Below, piece by piece: positions 28,262 through 37,705 of a stretch of DNA of 64,000 nucleotides. The number at the start of each line of letters is the position of its first letter. Within the stretch, counting starts at the first letter, position 1. The notes under the pieces were generated by a model. That model was not told where the DNA came from. It did not search any database and worked only from the letters and a program-made list of their open reading frames with translations. The stretch is from an uncultured Duncaniella sp. (GTDB lineage: Bacteria; Bacteroidota; Bacteroidia; Bacteroidales; Muribaculaceae), in the NCBI GenBank assembly GCA_910588795.1, contig CAJURI010000002.1, positions 66,553 through 130,552 of the forward strand, in the 5' to 3' direction. The position numbers and the translations under genes were made by a program.

Positions 28262-28543
28262 ATGGCATATAAGAATGAACGCCGCAAGTCAGAGAATGAT
28301 GTCCTCGACAAAGAGAGCGAGCGTGAAATGCCCTTTCTCCGCATCAATTTTATCCTTATGGCGATAGCCGGGGTCATGATAGTGTTAGGTTTCCTCCTTA
28401 TGGCCGGCGGCTCAAGTGACTGGGGCGCGTTCAATCCGGATATATTCTCGACACGCAGGATTGTGGTCGGGCCGGCGATAGCTTTTCTTGGCTTCATATT
28501 CATGGGGGTAGGAATCATGTACTCGCATAAAGGAAGGCATTGA
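28262..28543 (+). CDS. DUF3098 small membrane protein
   Basis: A 93-residue protein with a charged cytoplasmic N-terminus (KNERRKSENDVLDKESERE) and two membrane helices (about 30-49 and 68-86). The loop GGSSDWGAFNPDIFSTRRI between them is characteristic of the DUF3098 family. It begins 14 bases after ftsX and its stop overlaps a possible TTG start of uppP. Function is unknown; constant placement between ftsX and uppP in the phylum suggests a role in envelope growth, which is only an inference. Confidence 0.88.
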   Translation: MAYKNERRKSENDVLDKESEREMPFLRINFILMAIAGVMIVLGFLLMAGGSSDWGAFNPDIFSTRRIVVGPAIAFLGFIFMGVGIMYSHKGRH

Positions 28544-28548
28544 TCGAC

Positions 28549-29367
28549 ATGGACTGGATAGACGCACTTATTCTCGGCATAGTGCAGGGGCTTGCCGAAT
28601 ATCTACCCATAAGCAGCAGCGGCCATCTCGAAATATTCCGTGAGATTCTTGGGCTTGATCTGTCAGGCGAAGATGCATTGGAGTTTGATGTTACTCTGCA
28701 CGTGGCCACTGTACTGAGTACAATTGTGGTTCTTTGGAATGAATTCCTGCCGTTATGCAAGTCGTTTTTTACGGTTGCGAGGGACAACAGATTTTTCTAT
28801 GTCTGCAAGATCCTGCTTTCATGTATCCCGGTCGCTATCGTAGGGCTATGTTTCAAGGATACTGTGGAGAGCTTTTTCGGCAGTGGACTCACAGTTGTGG
28901 GCATATGTTTGCTGATTACAGCCTGTCTGCTGAGTTTTGCATATTATTTCCGCAATCCCGAGCGTGAAGCCCGGCATCATATGTCGGGACATGATATCAC
29001 TTGGTTCGATGCACTTGTTATAGGCTGTGCGCAGGCTGTGGCGGTGTTGCCTGGCTTAAGCCGCTCCGGTACCACTATAGCTACCGGTCTGCTGCTTGGT
29101 GACAGACGCGACAAGATCGCTCAGTTCTCATTTTTTATGGTCATCATCCCCATTCTCGGCGAGGCTATGCTTGGGGTCAAGGATATTATTGCCGGTGAAG
29201 GAATGGGAGAGAGTGTGGGGACGTTGCCGCTTGTCGTAGGGTTTATGGCTTCCTTCATAGTCGGCTGCATTGCCTGCAAATGGATGATAGAGCTTGTAAA
29301 GAAGGGCAAACTTATATGGTTCGCGCTCTATTGCCTGTGTGTCGGAGTGCTCTGTCTGGCATGGTAA
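28549..29367 (+). CDS. uppP: Undecaprenyl-diphosphatase UppP (BacA)
   Basis: Inner-membrane phosphatase that recycles undecaprenyl diphosphate for cell-wall and polysaccharide synthesis; it also gives bacitracin tolerance in many bacteria. It has 272 residues and about eight helices. The two catalytic motifs are visible: GLAEYLPISSSGHLE near residue 15 and GLSRSGTTIATGLLLG near residue 170. The ATG at 28549 is preferred over a TTG at 28540 that overlaps the previous gene. It is followed 18 bases later by truB. Confidence 0.94.
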   Translation: MDWIDALILGIVQGLAEYLPISSSGHLEIFREILGLDLSGEDALEFDVTLHVATVLSTIVVLWNEFLPLCKSFFTVARDNRFFYVCKILLSCIPVAIVGLCFKDTVESFFGSGLTVVGICLLITACLLSFAYYFRNPEREARHHMSGHDITWFDALVIGCAQAVAVLPGLSRSGTTIATGLLLGDRRDKIAQFSFFMVIIPILGEAMLGVKDIIAGEGMGESVGTLPLVVGFMASFIVGCIACKWMIELVKKGKLIWFALYCLCVGVLCLAW

Positions 29368-29385
29368 ATAAACTATGGTGTGAGT

Positions 29386-30108
29386 ATGGATTTCATAACA
29401 GGAGAGACTCTCTATATCGACAAGCCGCTTGAGTGGACTTCATTTGATGTCGTCAAGCGCATACGCGGAGTCTTGCTTCATCGTCTGCATCGGAAAAAAA
29501 TGAAGGTCGGGCATGCCGGCACACTCGATCCTCTCGCAACTGGGGTTATGGTGGTGGTGACAGGCCGGTCAACGAAGCTCATAGAGCAGTTGCAGGCTGA
29601 TGTCAAGGAATATGTAGCCACAATACAGCTCGGCTCGACAACTCCGTCGTACGACCTTGAAACGAAGATAGATGCTAAATATCCAACAGAGCATATAACG
29701 AGGGAGATGATTGATAGGATCCTCCCGAGATTCAAAGGGCGGATCGAGCAGGTGCCACCGGCTTTTTCGGCTTGCAAGATCGACGGTAAGCGTGCCTATG
29801 ACATGGCCCGTAAAGGTAAGGATGTGGAGCTTAAGCCCAAAGTTCTTGTGATCGATGAGATCGAGGTCGAGGAATTCGATTCACAGGAAATGACATTGCG
29901 TCTGCGTATAGTGTGCAGCAAAGGCACCTACATCCGTGCTCTTGCGCGTGATATAGGAGAGGCTCTGGATAGCGGAGCTCATCTCATAGCTCTGCGCCGT
30001 ACTCGAGTGGGAGATATGAGGGTGGAAGACTGTCTCACCGTAGATCAGGCGGTGGAACTTATCCGCACCACTGATATCATAATTCCCGATGAGGACAATG
30101 ACGATTGA
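29386..30108 (+). CDS. truB: tRNA pseudouridine(55) synthase
   Basis: Makes pseudouridine 55 in the T-loop of tRNAs. It has 240 residues, a short form of the family lacking a long C-terminal extension. The catalytic aspartate is Asp48 in HAGTLDPLATGVMVV. Other TruB stretches are DKPLEWTSFDVV and CSKGTYIRALARDIG. The ATG at 29386 is preferred to a GTG two codons earlier. It belongs to the ftsX-queA run. Confidence 0.95.
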   Translation: MDFITGETLYIDKPLEWTSFDVVKRIRGVLLHRLHRKKMKVGHAGTLDPLATGVMVVVTGRSTKLIEQLQADVKEYVATIQLGSTTPSYDLETKIDAKYPTEHITREMIDRILPRFKGRIEQVPPAFSACKIDGKRAYDMARKGKDVELKPKVLVIDEIEVEEFDSQEMTLRLRIVCSKGTYIRALARDIGEALDSGAHLIALRRTRVGDMRVEDCLTVDQAVELIRTTDIIIPDEDNDD

Positions 30109-30168
30109 TCAATACCGAATTATCATATAACTGAATACTATTTATCGTATATAACTGACTGAAAGAGG

Positions 30169-31218
30169 ATGAAACTTTCACAATTCAAATTCAAGCTTCC
30201 AGAAGAGCTGATAGCGCAGCATCCGGTTGGGGAACGAGACGATGCTCGACTGATGGTGGTGAATCGTAAGGAGGGAACGATTGAGGACCACGTATTTAAA
30301 GAGATCATCAATTATTTTGACGACGGGGACCTGTTTGTCTACAACGATTCAATGGTATTTCCAGCTCTCCTGTATGGGAATAAGGAGAAGACCGGAGCGC
30401 GTATAGAGGTGTTTCTGCTCAGAGAGCTTAGCGCGGAGAACAAGCTGTGGGATGTCCTTGTGGAGCCTGCACGCAAGATACGCATAGGCAACAAGCTTTA
30501 TTTCGGAGACGATGAGTCCATGGTCGCCGAGGTCATAGACAACACTACTTCGCGCGGGCGCACTTTGCGTTTCCTCTATGACGGGTCGCACGAGGAGTTC
30601 AAGGAGGAACTGTACAAACTCGGATCCACCCCGCTTCCGTACTATATCAACCGTGATTCGGCCAAGGAGGACACTGAGCGTTACCAGACGATATATGCAC
30701 GCAACGAGGGGGCGGTAGTCGCCTCCGGAGCCGGATTGCACTTCTCTCGTGAACTTATGAAGCGTCTTGAGATCAAGGGAGTGGGCGAGGCTTTCATCAC
30801 CATACACAGCGGCCTTGGCAACTACAGGGAGATCGATGTCGAGGATCTGACCAAGCATCGTATGGATTCTGAAGAGATGGAGGCGTCACAGGAACTTGTA
30901 GATAAGGTGAATGCCACTAAGGATGCCGGTCATAAGGTATGCGCTGTGGGCACCCAGGTGTTGCGTGGCATAGCGAGTGCTGTTAGCATGGGCGGACATA
31001 TGAAGACTTATTCAGGATGGACCAACAAGTTCATATTCCCGCCGTATGATTTCACCGTTACGGACGCTCTTGTGTCAAATTTCCATCTTCCGTATTCCAC
31101 CATGCTGATGATGGTGGCTGCTTTCGGGGGCTATGATCTTGTCATGGAGGCCTATAAGAAAGCTGTAAAAGAGGAGTATAAGTTTGGCGTATACGGCGAT
31201 TCAATGCTTATCATATAA
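30169..31218 (+). CDS. queA: S-adenosylmethionine:tRNA ribosyltransferase-isomerase
   Basis: Transfers and isomerises the ribosyl part of S-adenosylmethionine to 7-aminomethyl-7-deazaguanine in tRNA, giving epoxyqueuosine. It has 349 residues, full length. Recognisable stretches are LPEELIAQHPVGERDDARLM at the N-terminus, NRDSAKEDTERYQTIYA, and the C-terminal FIFPPYDFTVTDALVSNFHL. It lies 60 bases after truB; the next gene begins directly at its stop. Confidence 0.95.
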   Translation: MKLSQFKFKLPEELIAQHPVGERDDARLMVVNRKEGTIEDHVFKEIINYFDDGDLFVYNDSMVFPALLYGNKEKTGARIEVFLLRELSAENKLWDVLVEPARKIRIGNKLYFGDDESMVAEVIDNTTSRGRTLRFLYDGSHEEFKEELYKLGSTPLPYYINRDSAKEDTERYQTIYARNEGAVVASGAGLHFSRELMKRLEIKGVGEAFITIHSGLGNYREIDVEDLTKHRMDSEEMEASQELVDKVNATKDAGHKVCAVGTQVLRGIASAVSMGGHMKTYSGWTNKFIFPPYDFTVTDALVSNFHLPYSTMLMMVAAFGGYDLVMEAYKKAVKEEYKFGVYGDSMLII

Positions 31219-31824
31219 TTGGCGAAATTCCTTACAATACCAAAAAACGGGGAGGGGATCTATCGTGAGAAGATGAGCCGTTTCCTCGCATTTGCACTTC
31301 CGGTGTCATCGGTGGATGACGCCAGGGAGTGCATAGCACTTTATACAAACGAATATCATGATGCCCGCCATGTGTGCTGGGCTTATATGATAGGGGCTGA
31401 CAGACGCACTTTTATGTCCAATGACAACGGGGAGCCTTCTGGAACAGCCGGCAAACCTATACTCGGACAGATCAATTCTCTCGGACTTACCAATGTGGCA
31501 GTGATCGTGGTACGGTATTTCGGAGGAATCAAGCTTGGCACATCAGGGCTGATATCGGCCTACAGAGAGGCTGCGCGACTTGCTCTCGAAGATGCCGGAG
31601 TGGTCGAAGGACGTGAGATGACTTCTCTGTCGGTGACATTTCCGTATCTTGCCATGAATGATGTGATGCGCGTCATCAAGGGGATGCCGGCTCGTGACTG
31701 TGTAAAGATTGTAAGTCAGGAGTTTGACAACACATGCACTGTCACCTTGTCGCTTCCTGTAGATATTTTTGATGAGTTTTCCGGTCGGCTGGAAGGCATT
31801 TCAGGGACCTCCTTAAACTATTGA
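31219..31824 (+). CDS. YigZ/IMPACT-family protein
   Basis: A 201-residue soluble protein of the YigZ/IMPACT family. The N-terminal domain has DNGEPSGTAGKPIL and VVRYFGGIKLGTSGLISAY, the family signatures. The C-terminal domain resembles an EF-G domain V-like fold (DUF1949). The exact role is not known; eukaryotic IMPACT affects translation under stress. The start is a TTG immediately after the queA TAA; the first ATG (31273) would cut into the conserved N-terminal region. No hairpin follows directly. Confidence 0.88.
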   Translation: MAKFLTIPKNGEGIYREKMSRFLAFALPVSSVDDARECIALYTNEYHDARHVCWAYMIGADRRTFMSNDNGEPSGTAGKPILGQINSLGLTNVAVIVVRYFGGIKLGTSGLISAYREAARLALEDAGVVEGREMTSLSVTFPYLAMNDVMRVIKGMPARDCVKIVSQEFDNTCTVTLSLPVDIFDEFSGRLEGISGTSLNY

Positions 31825-31895
31825 ACAGCCAACTTTGTTACTATATCGAACGAGGAATTTAAGTCTTATTGACATATGGTCTGCTGAAAAATCGC

Positions 31896-31903
31896 TATCT
31901 TTG
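31896..31903 (+). promoter_or_regulatory. -7 element of rsfS-ftsH
   Basis: TATCTTTG fits TAnnTTTG; a TTG lies 24 bases before it, slightly far for a -33 box. The leader would be about 56 bases. Confidence 0.55.
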
Positions 31904-31965
31904 TCACTCCATATCTCCTCATCCTATTAATTCTCACACTTAAAAAGTTTCAACGGCTTTATTAA

Positions 31966-32328
31966 ATGACCGATAACAGTAAAGACCTGCTCCCGATGAT
32001 CATAGAGGGGATCCAGGAGCGCAAGGGTAAAAATATAACGATCGTAGATCTAAGCAGCATAGAAAGCGCGGCAGCCTCTCGTTTTGTGATATGTGAGGGT
32101 ACGTCCACCCAGCACGTAGCAGCGGTTGCCGACAGTATACGTGAATATATCTTTGACAAGTCTCATGTCAAGCCTTATAATTATGACGGCTATGGCAATT
32201 CCCAATGGATTGTGATTGATTATGATGACACTCTTGTTCATGTTTTTGTGCCTGAGATGCGCCGTCTGTATGATCTTGAGGGCTTGTGGAGTGATGCTGC
32301 CATATCTGATATCCCGGACCTTGATTAA
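31966..32328 (+). CDS. rsfS: Ribosome silencing factor RsfS
   Basis: A 120-residue protein of the RsfS/Iojap family, which binds L14 on the 50S subunit and blocks subunit joining in poor nutrient conditions. Family stretches are GKNITIVDLSSIESAAASRF, CEGTSTQHVAAVADSI and WIVIDYDDTLVHVFVPEMR. It lies 24 bases before ftsH, an arrangement often seen in Bacteroidota, and both are probably read from the promoter at 31896. Confidence 0.94.
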   Translation: MTDNSKDLLPMIIEGIQERKGKNITIVDLSSIESAAASRFVICEGTSTQHVAAVADSIREYIFDKSHVKPYNYDGYGNSQWIVIDYDDTLVHVFVPEMRRLYDLEGLWSDAAISDIPDLD

Positions 32329-32352
32329 GGAATAATCCCCAATATACATCAA

Positions 32353-34473
32353 ATGGATAATCCGAATAATAAACCGAAAAAGTCAGGAATACGTTTCAGT
32401 ATGTACTGGGCGTATGCCATAATCATAGTGTTCCTGCTCGGGATGCTCTATATAGATGACAATTCACTTACCAAGGATGTCAGCTATTCCAAGTTCGAGC
32501 AGTATGTGGAATCGGGCGGCGTGAAGAAGATCACAGTGTTTACCAATACCAATAAGGCTGAGGCTGTGGTTTCGGATTCATTGGCTGCCACGATATTCCA
32601 TGAAGCCCAGTTCAAGCCGGGTAGCGGCACTGTGGCCCATATCATCACTGACATACCTTCTGCCGACAAGATGAAGGACCAGATTGATGCATGGAGTGAG
32701 GCCGGTAAATTCAAGGGGGAGGTAAATTATGAGAAATCATCGGATTATACTTCCATCCTGTGGACTTTCGGTCCGATTATCCTTCTGGTGGCATTCTGGT
32801 TCTTTATGATGCGCAGGATGTCGGGCGGAGCCAATGGCGGCGGCCCCGGCGGTGTGTTCAATGTGGGTAAATCAAAGGCCAAGGTGTTTGAGAAAGGCGA
32901 GGCCACCAATGTGACATTCAAGGATGTGGCAGGATTGACTGAACCTAAGACTGAGATCCGTGAGATAGTCGAGTTCCTGCGTAACCCCCAGCGTTATACT
33001 GATCTCGGCGGCAAGATACCCAAGGGTGCGCTTTTGGTCGGCCCTCCAGGAACAGGCAAAACTCTTCTTGCCAAGGCTGTGGCCGGTGAGGCCAATGTGC
33101 CTTTCTTCTCTATGTCAGGTTCGGATTTTGTCGAGATGTTTGTCGGTGTAGGTGCTTCGCGAGTCAGAGACCTGTTCCGTCAGGCTAAGGAGAAGGCTCC
33201 GTGCATTGTGTTCATTGACGAGATTGACGCTGTCGGACGTGCACGAGGCAAAAATCCCAATATGGGAGCTAATGATGAGCGTGAGAATACTCTCAATCAG
33301 CTGCTTACTGAAATGGATGGCTTCGGGACCAACAGCGGTGTGATTATCCTTGCTGCGACCAATCGTGCCGATATCCTCGATAAGGCTCTCCTGCGTGCCG
33401 GACGTTTTGACCGTCAGATCACGGTGGATCTGCCTGAGTTGAAGGACCGTGTCGAGATATTCAATGTGCATCTGCGCAACATAAAGAAGGATGATACGGT
33501 CGATGTCGAGGTCATGGCCCGTCAGACGGCAGGATTTTCAGGTGCGGATATTGCGAATGTGTGCAACGAGGCAGCTCTTATAGCCGCCCGTAATAATAAG
33601 AAAACTGTCGATCGTGACAGCTTTATGGCTGCGATTGACCGCATAATCTGCGGTCTGGAACATAGCTCCAAGATAATATCTCCGGAGGAAAAGAAGGCGA
33701 TAGCGATTCATGAGGCCGGTCATGCCACCGTGTCGTGGTTCCTTGAATACTCCAACGAGATGGTCAAGGTCTCTATAGTTCCGAGAGGCATGGCTCTCGG
33801 TGCCGCATGGTATATGCCGGAGGAACGTCAGATCACACCTCTTCAGGCTCTGCTTGACCAGATGTGCATGACTTTGGGCGGCCGTGCTGCCGAGGAGCTT
33901 GCTCTCGGTGAGATCTCTACCGGCGCGCTTAACGATCTTGAGAAGGTCACCAAAATGGCTTATGCCATAGTAGTGTACTACGGCATGAGCGAGAAGCTGC
34001 CTAATGTATGTTATTACGATTCAACCGGCCAGGCCTACGGTTTCTCAAAGCCTTATGGCGGGGAGCGTGCGAAGCAGATTGATGATGAGGTGTCACGCAT
34101 CATTGGAGAACAGTATGAGCGTGCCAAGAGGATCATAAGCGAGCATAAGGATGGACATGCCAGACTTGCGGAGACCCTTCTCACCAAGGAGGTGATGTAC
34201 TCTGAGGATCTCAAGGAGATATTCGGGGAACGTCAATGGCGATCGCGCACCGAGGAGATCATGCAGCTTCAGGCCGAGAGGGATGCAGCCCGCGAAGCTG
34301 CTAAGGCCGCAGAAGAAAAATCCGCCCAGGCCGGGACTACTGACGATTCAGCCAAGAACGAAAGTGCCCCCGAGGATGTGGAGGCTGTTGAGATCAAACC
34401 TGATGAAGAGGCTGATACGAGTGATGACAGATCATCCTCGGATGTCACACCCCCTCCATTCAAGGGCGTGTGA
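32353..34473 (+). CDS. ftsH: ATP-dependent zinc metalloprotease FtsH
   Basis: Membrane-bound AAA+ protease that degrades short-lived and unassembled proteins. It has 706 residues. Two membrane helices (about 16-34 and 134-152) flank a periplasmic domain. The Walker A motif GPPGTGKT is at residues 231-238, Walker B IVFIDEIDAVG follows, and the zinc site is HEAGH (His453, Glu454, His457). The last 70 residues form an Ala/Glu/Asp-rich tail ending in PPPFKGV, longer than in enteric FtsH. A strong bidirectional hairpin follows. Confidence 0.96.
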   Translation: MDNPNNKPKKSGIRFSMYWAYAIIIVFLLGMLYIDDNSLTKDVSYSKFEQYVESGGVKKITVFTNTNKAEAVVSDSLAATIFHEAQFKPGSGTVAHIITDIPSADKMKDQIDAWSEAGKFKGEVNYEKSSDYTSILWTFGPIILLVAFWFFMMRRMSGGANGGGPGGVFNVGKSKAKVFEKGEATNVTFKDVAGLTEPKTEIREIVEFLRNPQRYTDLGGKIPKGALLVGPPGTGKTLLAKAVAGEANVPFFSMSGSDFVEMFVGVGASRVRDLFRQAKEKAPCIVFIDEIDAVGRARGKNPNMGANDERENTLNQLLTEMDGFGTNSGVIILAATNRADILDKALLRAGRFDRQITVDLPELKDRVEIFNVHLRNIKKDDTVDVEVMARQTAGFSGADIANVCNEAALIAARNNKKTVDRDSFMAAIDRIICGLEHSSKIISPEEKKAIAIHEAGHATVSWFLEYSNEMVKVSIVPRGMALGAAWYMPEERQITPLQALLDQMCMTLGGRAAEELALGEISTGALNDLEKVTKMAYAIVVYYGMSEKLPNVCYYDSTGQAYGFSKPYGGERAKQIDDEVSRIIGEQYERAKRIISEHKDGHARLAETLLTKEVMYSEDLKEIFGERQWRSRTEEIMQLQAERDAAREAAKAAEEKSAQAGTTDDSAKNESAPEDVEAVEIKPDEEADTSDDRSSSDVTPPPFKGV

Positions 34474-34503
34474 TATGTGAAAGATATCTGACTGAATTGT
34501 AAC

Positions 34504-34551
34504 AATATTAATGCGGCATGACTCTGATCAGGGTCATGCCGCATTAATATT
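34504..34551. terminator. Bidirectional terminator between ftsH and glmM
   Basis: A perfect 19-base-pair inverted repeat (34504-34522 with 34533-34551) and a 10-base loop lie between two convergent genes; A/T-rich ends supply U-runs in both directions. Confidence 0.85.
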
Positions 34552-34568
34552 AAAATATTTCGATAGGC

Positions 34569-35954
34569 CTATATCATATCAGCTATCACAGCCTTTATGC
34601 TGTCGGCAAGTTTGTCAGCTTCTTCCATGGTGTGGGCTTCGCTGTAGATACGGATGATTGGCTCGGTATTGGATTTGCGAAGATGCACCCATGAGTCGGC
34701 AAAATCGATCTTCACTCCGTCAATGTCAGTGATTTTTTCACCTGAGAAGCGTTTTTTGACAGCTTCAAGAATGGCATCGACATTGATTTCCGGTGTCAGC
34801 TCGATCTTGTTTTTCGCAATTTCGTAGGCAGGGTAGGTGGCACGCAGTTCGCTGACCTTCTTTCCGCTTTTGGCGAGAAGAGACAGGAATAGAGCCACAC
34901 CTACGAGGGCATCGCGCCCATAGTGTGATTCAGGGTATATCACACCGCCGTTACCTTCGCCGCCAATCACGGCTCCGGTCTCCTTCATTTTTGTTGTTAC
35001 ATTCACCTCACCTACGGCCGCTGCCGAGTAGGAGCATCCGTGAAGTTCGGTCACATCGCGTAAGGCGCGTGATGAACTGAGGTTTGACACCGTGGATCCC
35101 GGAGTATGCGAAAGCACGTAATCGGCTATCGATACAAGCGTGTATTCCTCGACAAACATTCTGCCGTCTTCCATGACTATGGCAAGACGGTCGACATCAG
35201 GATCAACGACGAATCCTACGTCGGCCTTTCCGTCGGCCATCAGTCCGGAGATCTGTGTCAGGTTCTGCGGTATAGGCTCAGGTGTGTGGGCAAATTTTCC
35301 TGTTGCCTCACAGTTGAGTTCTATGATATTCTTGACACCGAGAGCACGCAGCAATTGGGGGATCACTATGCCTCCGACCGAGTTTACGGCATCGACCGCA
35401 ACTGTAAAATTGGCTTTGGCTATAGCTTCGGTATCGACAAGCCCGAGAGAAAGCACCTTGTCAATGTGCTTGCGGTTGTATGTGTCGTTGTGGTACACAT
35501 GTCCGAGTTCGTCGACTGAGGCGAAAGTATATTCCCCTTGTTCGGCTATGCGTAACACTTCCTTGCCTTGGGCGTCATTAAGGAATTCCCCGTCCTCGTT
35601 AAGCAGTTTCAGTGCATTCCATTGCTTGGGATTGTGGCTTGCCGTGAGAATGATTCCTCCGCATGCATTTTCCTCTGTCACTGCTATCTCAGTGGTCGGT
35701 GTCGATGCCAAGCCTATGTTTACGACATCCATTCCCATGGCAGTGATGGTGCCGGTCACAATGTCGTTGACCATCTGTCCGCTCAGGCGTGCGTCGCGCC
35801 CTACAACTATGGTATTGGTGTTGCGGCTGCTGTTGCGTCTGATGAATGTGACATAGGCTGCTGTAAACTTTACTATATCAAGAGGCGAAAGACCTTCGCC
35901 GGGCGCACCCCCGATGGTGCCGCGTATACCGGATATTGATTTTATCAGTGACAT
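34569..35954 (-). CDS. glmM: Phosphoglucosamine mutase
   Basis: Interconverts glucosamine-6- and glucosamine-1-phosphate on the route to UDP-GlcNAc. It has 461 residues, alpha-D-phosphohexomutase fold. The phosphoserine is Ser106 in TASHNPKQWN; the metal site is DPDVDRLA; the sugar loop is GGEGNGGVIYP and the phosphate site is RKSNTEPIIRIYSEA. The EGNGG loop, together with the family pattern in Bacteroidota, favours GlmM over a phosphomannomutase, although specificity cannot be proven here. It lies 59 bases after a DUF4827 gene and may share its transcript. Confidence 0.87.
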   Translation of the reverse strand: MSLIKSISGIRGTIGGAPGEGLSPLDIVKFTAAYVTFIRRNSSRNTNTIVVGRDARLSGQMVNDIVTGTITAMGMDVVNIGLASTPTTEIAVTEENACGGIILTASHNPKQWNALKLLNEDGEFLNDAQGKEVLRIAEQGEYTFASVDELGHVYHNDTYNRKHIDKVLSLGLVDTEAIAKANFTVAVDAVNSVGGIVIPQLLRALGVKNIIELNCEATGKFAHTPEPIPQNLTQISGLMADGKADVGFVVDPDVDRLAIVMEDGRMFVEEYTLVSIADYVLSHTPGSTVSNLSSSRALRDVTELHGCSYSAAAVGEVNVTTKMKETGAVIGGEGNGGVIYPESHYGRDALVGVALFLSLLAKSGKKVSELRATYPAYEIAKNKIELTPEINVDAILEAVKKRFSGEKITDIDGVKIDFADSWVHLRKSNTEPIIRIYSEAHTMEEADKLADSIKAVIADMI

Positions 35955-36013
35955 ATGTCTTTTGAGGATTATAAATCTGTTATATCAATGGGTATGTGGA
36001 TAGGTTAAGCAGG

Positions 36014-36583
36014 TCACATTGCCGGTTTATTGTATGACACATTGTAAAGGAACGGCACTACGTAGCTCATGTCGGATGTCGGGCCGGCCTGTGACTTTAT
36101 CACGACGTTGACTTTGCATCCGTATCCGAGGAGTTTTACCGGGATCTGAAGACCGGTGCCGTATTGTGATGACTGCTGGATATCATAGTCCTCAAACAGG
36201 AAATACGTCGGTTCAGTGTTCATGTTGTCCATGTTCCCGGCTCCTATGTTGTCATCGCTGCCCACTACATAGTAGTTGAGGTCATAGCGCATGTAACGGA
36301 AATACACACGTTCTCCTTTTTCGGGGATTTCGCCGCTTCCTTTGTCAATGACCTGCATATACACGTTCCCGTCATCGTCTACGCAGTAGTAGGGGGCTTT
36401 TTCCCCGACTTCAAAATTGTTTCCTTCAGGTATTTCTTCTATGACCCTGTGTTCGGCGAGGAATGCGTTGACCAGTTGGTTCTCTTCGTTGAGAAGATCC
36501 GCATAGCTTTTGGAGTCGCTGCATGAGGTGGCTGCCAATAAAAGGGCAAGGATGGGAAATATCGATAAAAATTTGCGTTTCAT
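36014..36583 (-). CDS. DUF4827 lipoprotein
   Basis: A 189-residue exported lipoprotein; the signal ends in LLLAATSC with Cys20 lipidated. The mature part (GEKAPYYCVDDDGNVYMQVI, DKGSGEIPEKGERVYFRYMR) resembles DUF4827 proteins and, loosely, FKBP-type prolyl isomerases. No catalytic claim is made. The frame is open further upstream to 36709, but the signal peptide begins at the ATG at 36583, so that start is used. It lies 46 bases after the NrnA-like gene and before glmM. Confidence 0.85.
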   Translation of the reverse strand: MKRKFLSIFPILALLLAATSCSDSKSYADLLNEENQLVNAFLAEHRVIEEIPEGNNFEVGEKAPYYCVDDDGNVYMQVIDKGSGEIPEKGERVYFRYMRYDLNYYVVGSDDNIGAGNMDNMNTEPTYFLFEDYDIQQSSQYGTGLQIPVKLLGYGCKVNVVIKSQAGPTSDMSYVVPFLYNVSYNKPAM

Positions 36584-36629
36584 TATTTCGTATGTTGTGT
36601 ATGAGCTATAAAAATACTGTTTATATGAT

Positions 36630-37685
36630 CTATTCAAAAAGAGTTTCGTAATCAGGTATCGCCTTGAGAAGATAGGATAGAGCTTCGGATAGCGATCCGT
36701 GGAATTCACCTCCGGCTGCGTTTATGTGGCCGCCACCTCCAAACTTTTCTTCGCACACAAGGTTGACAGGGAATACACCTTTGGAGCGCATGGATATTTT
36801 CACCAGGTCCTTGCTGTCTTCACGCATGAAGACTGACCACTGCACCTCGGGAATTGTGAGCGGAATATTTACGAGCCCTTCGGTGTCGCCCTTGGAGTAG
36901 TCGAAATCTCTCAGGTCATCATAGCTGAGGGTGATGAGTGCCATGCGGCCTCCGCACATATATTCCGTGCGATACTGTGCATAACCGTTGAGGCGTATGC
37001 CCGACTGGGATGCGTTGTTGTGGACGAGCTTGTACAGATTGTCCTTGTCGATCCCTTTTCTCAGCAGATCATGAATTATGAGGTAGAGGTCGGGATCGTT
37101 GGAGTTGTATGCGAAATTTCCCGTATCGGTCATCATGCCTGTGTATATGCATGCTGCCGAACTTCGGTTGAGATAGCGTGTCCATCCTGCCTGCCATAGG
37201 AATATGTAAAGCAATGCGGATGTTGACGACACCTCGGGATGGGATATCAGTATGTCGCAACTGATTATCGGGGCGAGATGATGGTCTATCACAATGCGTC
37301 GTGAGGCGGCTTTTTCAAAGGCTTCGCTCAGGCGGTCGACGCGTTTGAGGTCGTTGAAGTCGAGGCAGAACACAAGATCGGCTTTCGCGATAAGGTCCTG
37401 CGCGCGCTCGGGCGAGCGTGTGGCGGTGATAATTTCGCGGACACCGGGTAGAAACTGCAATGATTTGGGCGGGCAGTCGGCCGTGACTACTGTGGCGTCC
37501 TTGCCGAGAGCGCGAAGCACGGAGCAAAGGGCCGTGGTTGAGCCCAGAGCGTCACCGTCAGGGCTGACATGGCAGGTTATGACGACATTGCGCGCACAAA
37601 GCAGCATATGCTTCACGCGCTCCACAAGGTCTGGGTCAATAACAGTGTTGAACCGACTTCTTCGTCCAGGTGTATATGAATTCAT
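36630..37685 (-). CDS. DHH-family phosphoesterase, NrnA-like
   Basis: Cytoplasmic DHH/DHHA1 phosphoesterase of 351 residues, probably degrading nano-RNAs and/or 3'-phosphoadenosine 5'-phosphate. Motif I is CHVSPDGDALGS; FCLDFNDLKR and the DHH motif VIDHHLAP follow; the C-terminal DHHA1 domain ends with the glycine-rich GGGGHINAAGGEF. An upstream ATG at 37727 is in frame, but a -7 element at 37698-37705 lies downstream of it, so the ATG at 37685 is used. Confidence 0.9.
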   Translation of the reverse strand: MNSYTPGRRSRFNTVIDPDLVERVKHMLLCARNVVITCHVSPDGDALGSTTALCSVLRALGKDATVVTADCPPKSLQFLPGVREIITATRSPERAQDLIAKADLVFCLDFNDLKRVDRLSEAFEKAASRRIVIDHHLAPIISCDILISHPEVSSTSALLYIFLWQAGWTRYLNRSSAACIYTGMMTDTGNFAYNSNDPDLYLIIHDLLRKGIDKDNLYKLVHNNASQSGIRLNGYAQYRTEYMCGGRMALITLSYDDLRDFDYSKGDTEGLVNIPLTIPEVQWSVFMREDSKDLVKISMRSKGVFPVNLVCEEKFGGGGHINAAGGEFHGSLSEALSYLLKAIPDYETLFE

Positions 37686-37697
37686 TTTTAGCAATTG

Positions 37698-37705
37698 CAA
37701 AGTTA
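37698..37705 (-). promoter_or_regulatory. -7 element of the NrnA-like gene, with AGCAATT repeats
   Basis: TAACTTTG on the minus strand fits TAnnTTTG and gives a leader of about 6 bases. Three copies of AGCAATT (37690, 37706, 37716) flank it and may be an operator. Confidence 0.55.
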
